This document shows positions 14,467 through 17,821 of a stretch of DNA of 17,821 nucleotides, in pieces. The position numbers were made by a program, and so were the translations under genes. The stretch is from Anaerolineaceae bacterium (GTDB lineage Bacteria > Chloroflexota > Anaerolineae > Anaerolineales > Anaerolineaceae). The notes beneath the pieces were generated by a model, which worked only from the letters and a program-made list of their open reading frames with translations, was not told the DNA's origin and searched no databases. The stretch is taken from positions 19,186 to 37,006 of the forward strand of contig WOZA01000074.1 in assembly GCA_011620505.1 (NCBI GenBank), in the 5' to 3' direction. Positions within the stretch are counted from its first letter, which is position 1. Each line of letters begins with the position of its first letter.

Positions 14467-16998
14467 ATGAAAGCACCCTTAAGTTGGCTCAAAGATTACA
14501 TCGACCTGGACGGAGTTGGCATTGAAGAGATCGCCAACCTCCTGACCAATGTCGGTCTGGAAGTGGAAAGTGTGCAGTTGGTGGGCGTGGAGAAGCCTGA
14601 AGGCAAACTAAAGAATAAATATTTTGGATTGCCCTGGGATAAAGAGAAATTCGTGGTCGCAGAGGTGCTGGAGGTGAACCAACACCCCAACGCTGACCGT
14701 CTGACACTCTGCGAGCTTAATGACGGCACGGGGATCACAACTGTTCTGACCGGGGCACCGAATATGTTCCCTTACCTCGGCAAGGGCAGGCTGGAACAGC
14801 CGATCAAAGTGGCCTACGCCCGCGAAGGGGCATTGCTTTACGACGGGCATCAGCCCGGACAGGTTGTGACGAAACTCAAAAAGACTACTATCCGCGGGGT
14901 TGAGTCGCGCTCGATGATCTGTTCGGAAAAAGAACTGGGCATTTCGGAAGAACATGAGGGCGTGATCGAACTGGATGAAGATGCGCCAGTTGGCATGCCG
15001 CTGGTGGATTACATGGGCGATGTGGTCTACGAGGTTGCAATCCTGCCGAATATGGCCAGAGATGCGTCCATTTTGGGCATCGCCAGGGAACTCTCAGCGG
15101 TTTTGGGAAGACCACTGCGCTTACCTGAGGGGGTTGCCCTGGAAAAGGGAGGAGCAATCGCGGAGAAGGTTGGCCTGGAAGTGCGCAACACCGAGCTGAA
15201 CCCGCGCTTTATGCTCGGGATGGTGGAAGAAACGCAAGCCCGCCAAAGCCCCTACTGGGTGCGGCGGCGGCTTTCGCTGGCGGGGATGCGCCCGATTGAT
15301 GCCCTGGTGGATGCCACGAACTACACCATGCTCGAGATTGGTCAGCCCCTGCATGCCTTCGATTACGACCTCCTGCGCGAGCGGGCGGGCGGCAAGCCGA
15401 CCATTATTACCCGCACGGCTTACGAGGGCGAAAAGATCACCCTGCTGGATGGATCTGAGCCGCAGCTTGACCCGCAAATGGAACTGGTGACCGACACCGT
15501 TGGACCGCTTTCCATCGCGGGCGTGATGGGAGGCGGTGAAACAGCAGTCCATGCGGAAACGCGCAACCTGCTGATTGAGTCGGCGAACTGGAACTTCATC
15601 AACATTCGCAAAACCCTGAGCAAAACCCGCATCAACAGCGAAGCCGCTTACCGCTTTAGCCGCGACGTTCATCCGGCGCTGGCAGAAACTGCATTGAGCC
15701 TGTGCTTGAAACGGGTGCAGGAGTGGGGCGGTGGAGAGGTGGTGCAGGGTGTACTGGACGAGTACGCCAAGCCCTATGTAGATACAGTCAACCGCATATC
15801 GGCTGAAAAGATAGCGGAAGTGCTCGGCCAGGAGATCTCGCTGGAAGAATCCACCCGGATCCTTGAAAGGCTGGGATTCACCTGCTGGATGGAAGGCAGG
15901 GAACTGGTAGCAAAGAGCCCCGCAACACGCACGGACATCGAAACTGGGATTATCGGGCAAAGAAACCTGATCGAAGAGATCGCCCGCGTCTATGGGTATG
16001 AGCGCATCGCCGGGAAGCGCCTGAGTGACGAGCTTCCTCCCCAGGTTGGCAACCCCGGTTTGGAAGCTGAGGAACGTATCCGCGACATCATGGTCTCGAT
16101 CGGTTTGCAGGATACCCTGGCTTATCGCCAGACCTCACCCGAACGTGAAGCACGATTGTTCATCGGCAGAAAAGCGCCAGAGGGTCTGGCATATGTACGC
16201 CTCAAGAACCCGATCACACCCGAGCGCACGGTCATGCGCCGCAGCGCCATGGCAACCATGCTTGAGTTGCTGGAATACAACGCAAAGTTCAGACCAGGTC
16301 TGGCACTCTTTGAATTGGGGCCGGTCTTTTTGCCGCTGGCGGATGAAATTCTGCCCCATGAGGCACTACGCTTGAGCATTGGCATGACGGGTGCGTGGGA
16401 GGTGGCGAGTTGGGATCGCCCCCAGAGCCCGGCGATGGATTTCTTTGACCTGAAGGGCGTCGTGGAAGCGCTGCTGGACGGTCTGCACCTGGAGGAGGTC
16501 AAGTTCCAGGCAGTCGAACTCCCATGTTTTCACCCAGGTAAGTCTGCTGAGGTGAGAGTGGGGGAAGAAATCCTGGGCGTGATGGGCGAACTTCACCCGC
16601 AGGTCAAGAAAAACTTTGCCTTCGGGCAGGACCCGGTGCTGGTGGCTGAGTTTGATGGAGAGGCATTGGTAAGGTTGAGTAATGCGGTTTTCACCAACCG
16701 GCCAATCTCGAACTATCCGGCGATGGTTGAGGATATTGCCCTGATTGTCGACGAGAGCGTGCCGGCGGATGATCTGGAGGCGTTGATCTGGCAGGCTGGC
16801 GGAAAATTGCTGGTGGATGTGAAGCTGTTTGACGTCTACCGGGATGCCAGGTTGGGAGAGGGCAAGAAGAGCCTGGCTTACCAGCTGACTTACCAGGCGT
16901 TTGACCGCACCCTGACCGATAAAGATGCCCTGAACATTCGCAACCGGATTGTGAAACAAACCAAAAACACATTTGGCGCAGTACTGCGCAGCCAGTAG
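14467..16998 (+). CDS. pheT: Phenylalanine--tRNA ligase beta subunit
   Basis: This 843-residue structural and editing subunit pairs with PheS. It begins with MKAPLSWLKDYIDL and then an EMAP/Trbp111-like OB fold (about 62-175, with VAEVLEVNQHPNADRL), followed by the B3/B4 editing and B5 domains, a catalytic-like core, and the C-terminal FDX-ACB anticodon-binding domain from about 742 (ISNYPAMVEDIALIVDE to the end). It is slightly longer than many homologues because of extra residues between the N-terminal helix and the OB fold (VEKPEGKLKNKYFGLPWDKE). GAGGAG lies 5 bases upstream of the ATG, and the gap to pheS is 11 bases, so the two are cotranscribed. Confidence 0.97.
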   Translation: MKAPLSWLKDYIDLDGVGIEEIANLLTNVGLEVESVQLVGVEKPEGKLKNKYFGLPWDKEKFVVAEVLEVNQHPNADRLTLCELNDGTGITTVLTGAPNMFPYLGKGRLEQPIKVAYAREGALLYDGHQPGQVVTKLKKTTIRGVESRSMICSEKELGISEEHEGVIELDEDAPVGMPLVDYMGDVVYEVAILPNMARDASILGIARELSAVLGRPLRLPEGVALEKGGAIAEKVGLEVRNTELNPRFMLGMVEETQARQSPYWVRRRLSLAGMRPIDALVDATNYTMLEIGQPLHAFDYDLLRERAGGKPTIITRTAYEGEKITLLDGSEPQLDPQMELVTDTVGPLSIAGVMGGGETAVHAETRNLLIESANWNFINIRKTLSKTRINSEAAYRFSRDVHPALAETALSLCLKRVQEWGGGEVVQGVLDEYAKPYVDTVNRISAEKIAEVLGQEISLEESTRILERLGFTCWMEGRELVAKSPATRTDIETGIIGQRNLIEEIARVYGYERIAGKRLSDELPPQVGNPGLEAEERIRDIMVSIGLQDTLAYRQTSPEREARLFIGRKAPEGLAYVRLKNPITPERTVMRRSAMATMLELLEYNAKFRPGLALFELGPVFLPLADEILPHEALRLSIGMTGAWEVASWDRPQSPAMDFFDLKGVVEALLDGLHLEEVKFQAVELPCFHPGKSAEVRVGEEILGVMGELHPQVKKNFAFGQDPVLVAEFDGEALVRLSNAVFTNRPISNYPAMVEDIALIVDESVPADDLEALIWQAGGKLLVDVKLFDVYRDARLGEGKKSLAYQLTYQAFDRTLTDKDALNIRNRIVKQTKNTFGAVLRSQ

Positions 16999-17006
16999 GA
17001 GAGCAA

Positions 17007-17342
17007 ATGAAGACAGTCTTTTTGTTTACCCGAAATGGAATGGGGGATGCTCCGGAAAATTTGCAGCAAACCCTGGCCGTGAAATTTCTGAGCCTGGCAG
17101 CCCAGGCGGAGGAGAAGCCCGCGCAGGTTGTGTTTTATGCTGAAGGCGTGAAACTGGTGTGTGAAGGCTCGCTGGTGCTGGAATGGCTGCGGATCCTGGA
17201 AGCAGCGGGGGTGGAGCTGACAATCTGCTCAACCTGCCTGGAGTACTTTGGACTGACCGACAAGGTGCGGGTTGGTAAGATAGGCGGTATGCCCGGAATT
17301 CTGGCCGCGCTGCAAGAAGCGGAAAAAGTCATCAGCTTGTAG
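17007..17342 (+). CDS. DsrE-family protein resembling the C-terminal domain of YedF
   Basis: This small cytosolic protein of 111 residues has a DsrE/DsrF-like alpha/beta fold. FLFTRNGMGDAPENL opens it, VVFYAEGVKLVCEGS forms the middle strand and turn, and ICSTCLEYFGL with C74 and C77 is followed by DKVRVGKIGGM. This pattern matches the C-terminal half of YedF, a TusA-DsrE fusion tied to sulfur or selenium handling, but the TusA domain is absent. It may carry persulfide or reduced sulfur; no partner gene is seen. AGGAG lies 6 bases upstream and the pheT stop is only 8 bases away, so it is probably in the pheST operon and under the same T-box control. Confidence 0.8.
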   Translation: MKTVFLFTRNGMGDAPENLQQTLAVKFLSLAAQAEEKPAQVVFYAEGVKLVCEGSLVLEWLRILEAAGVELTICSTCLEYFGLTDKVRVGKIGGMPGILAALQEAEKVISL

Positions 17343-17360
17343 TGAATACTGTAATGAAAA

Positions 17361-17392
17361 GACGCCAACCTGAGTATCGGGCTGGCGCCTTT
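17361..17392. terminator. Hairpin between convergent genes, possible bidirectional terminator
   Basis: GACGCCAACC and GGGCTGGCGCC pair with two mismatches around an 8-base loop. TTT follows on the plus strand and TTTT on the minus strand. It lies 18 bases after the DsrE-like gene and about 25 bases after the stop of the convergent dioxygenase gene. Confidence 0.55.
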
Positions 17393-17416
17393 GAATCTTT
17401 AGGGTGGTAAATCCAT

Positions 17417-17821
17417 TTACCAGCCGAACGCCAGTCCCCGCTTTCCGAGGATGGTGTCGTCGAAGAGTACCTCGGCGGGGGTTTGCGCCAGGCCGGCACA
17501 AACCAACAAGGGTAACAAATGCTCCTCTCGCGGATGGCAGTAGCGGGCATAAGGGGCTTGCGCCCAGTTGAGCAAGCTGCGGCGCGTGTCTGCGTAGGCA
17601 GTATGCTGGGTGGCTTCGATCAACCAATCCTGAAAGGCATCATTGGCAGGGTCTGGCGCTTTGGTGGCGCTCCACGAGAAGGCTGAAATATTGTGGAACG
17701 AGAAGCCCGAACCGATGATAAGCACGTTTTCCTCCAGCAGCGGGCGTAATGCTTCGCCAAGCTGCAAATGTCGTTCTGGATTCAGACCCCGAATCAGCGA
17801 AAGCTGGAGGGTGGGGATATC
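17417..17821 (-). CDS. LigB/DODA-type extradiol dioxygenase family protein, partial
   Basis: The frame is open from the window edge to its stop at 17417-17419, giving the last 134 residues; the N-terminal half (family members are usually about 260 residues) lies beyond base 17821. Visible motifs are the segment around LSLIRGLNPERH, the LIIGSGFSFHN loop with its conserved histidine, and HPREEHLLPLLVCAG, all typical of YgiD-like 4,5-DOPA-type dioxygenases, class III non-heme iron enzymes. The physiological substrate in such bacteria is usually unknown. The metal-binding residues near the N-terminus cannot be checked here. It is convergent with the pheST-DsrE unit. A TTG at 17767 is an internal codon and not the start, because homology continues upstream of it. 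Confidence 0.85.
   Translation of the reverse strand, partial: DIPTLQLSLIRGLNPERHLQLGEALRPLLEENVLIIGSGFSFHNISAFSWSATKAPDPANDAFQDWLIEATQHTAYADTRRSLLNWAQAPYARYCHPREEHLLPLLVCAGLAQTPAEVLFDDTILGKRGLAFGW

Noticed and set aside
15121..15960. Minus-strand open frame of 279 codons opposite pheT
   Set aside because: Antisense shadow of a firmly identified gene, with no ribosome binding site or known motif.
17007..17342. Selenoprotein or in-frame UGA readthrough in the YedF-like gene
   Set aside because: The frame is open throughout with cysteines at the conserved positions, and there is no internal stop needing recoding.
1..17821. CRISPR arrays, rRNA, tRNA, phage or transposase genes
   Set aside because: No regularly spaced repeats, no rRNA-like or tRNA-like segments, and no recombinase motifs were found on either strand.

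Overview
The window reads as ordinary chromosomal DNA of a bacterium, most likely a member of Chloroflexota (Anaerolineae-like). This is inferred from two tandem lipoproteins with Pro/Thr-rich linkers and NBR1-type Ig-like domains, a membrane-anchored YvcK/CofD-like protein, and a T-box leader outside an obviously Firmicutes-like genome. No 16S rRNA or other decisive marker is present, so the assignment is an inference.

Layout. At the left, on the minus strand, are gyrA (DNA gyrase subunit A) and a small tail-anchored FHA-domain protein. Divergent from these, on the plus strand, is a membrane-anchored YvcK-like protein whose near-consensus promoter ends directly at its likely ATG (candidate leaderless mRNA). 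The lower-glycolysis genes gap, pgk and tpiA follow. Two secreted lipoprotein genes lie between pgk and tpiA. Almost every gene in this stretch is followed by its own stem-loop, so the glycolytic genes are clustered but apparently transcribed separately. The lipoprotein-tpiA gap holds a two-hairpin inverted-repeat element and an imperfect 30-bp direct repeat that includes the tpiA promoter.

From about 11050 to 13103 there is a compact, more A/T-rich cassette: a strong promoter with a palindromic operator candidate, an AbrB/MazE-type regulator, an ABC ATPase, an ABC-2 permease, and a frameshifted remnant of a cysteine-rich KTR-type zinc-ribbon gene, closed by a long stem-loop. The genes overlap by 4 bases at the first two junctions. 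It looks horizontally acquired, probably from a Firmicutes-type donor.

It sits directly upstream of a sigma70-type promoter and a complete T-box leader with a candidate UUC (Phe) specifier, which controls pheS-pheT and probably a small DsrE/YedF-like gene placed 8 bases after pheT. The window ends inside a minus-strand LigB/DODA-type dioxygenase gene whose N-terminal half lies outside.

No rRNA, tRNA, CRISPR array, transposase or phage gene was seen. The most noteworthy items are the AbrB-ABC-KTR cassette with its decayed last gene, the Phe T-box, the leaderless YvcK-like start, and the repeat structure in front of tpiA.
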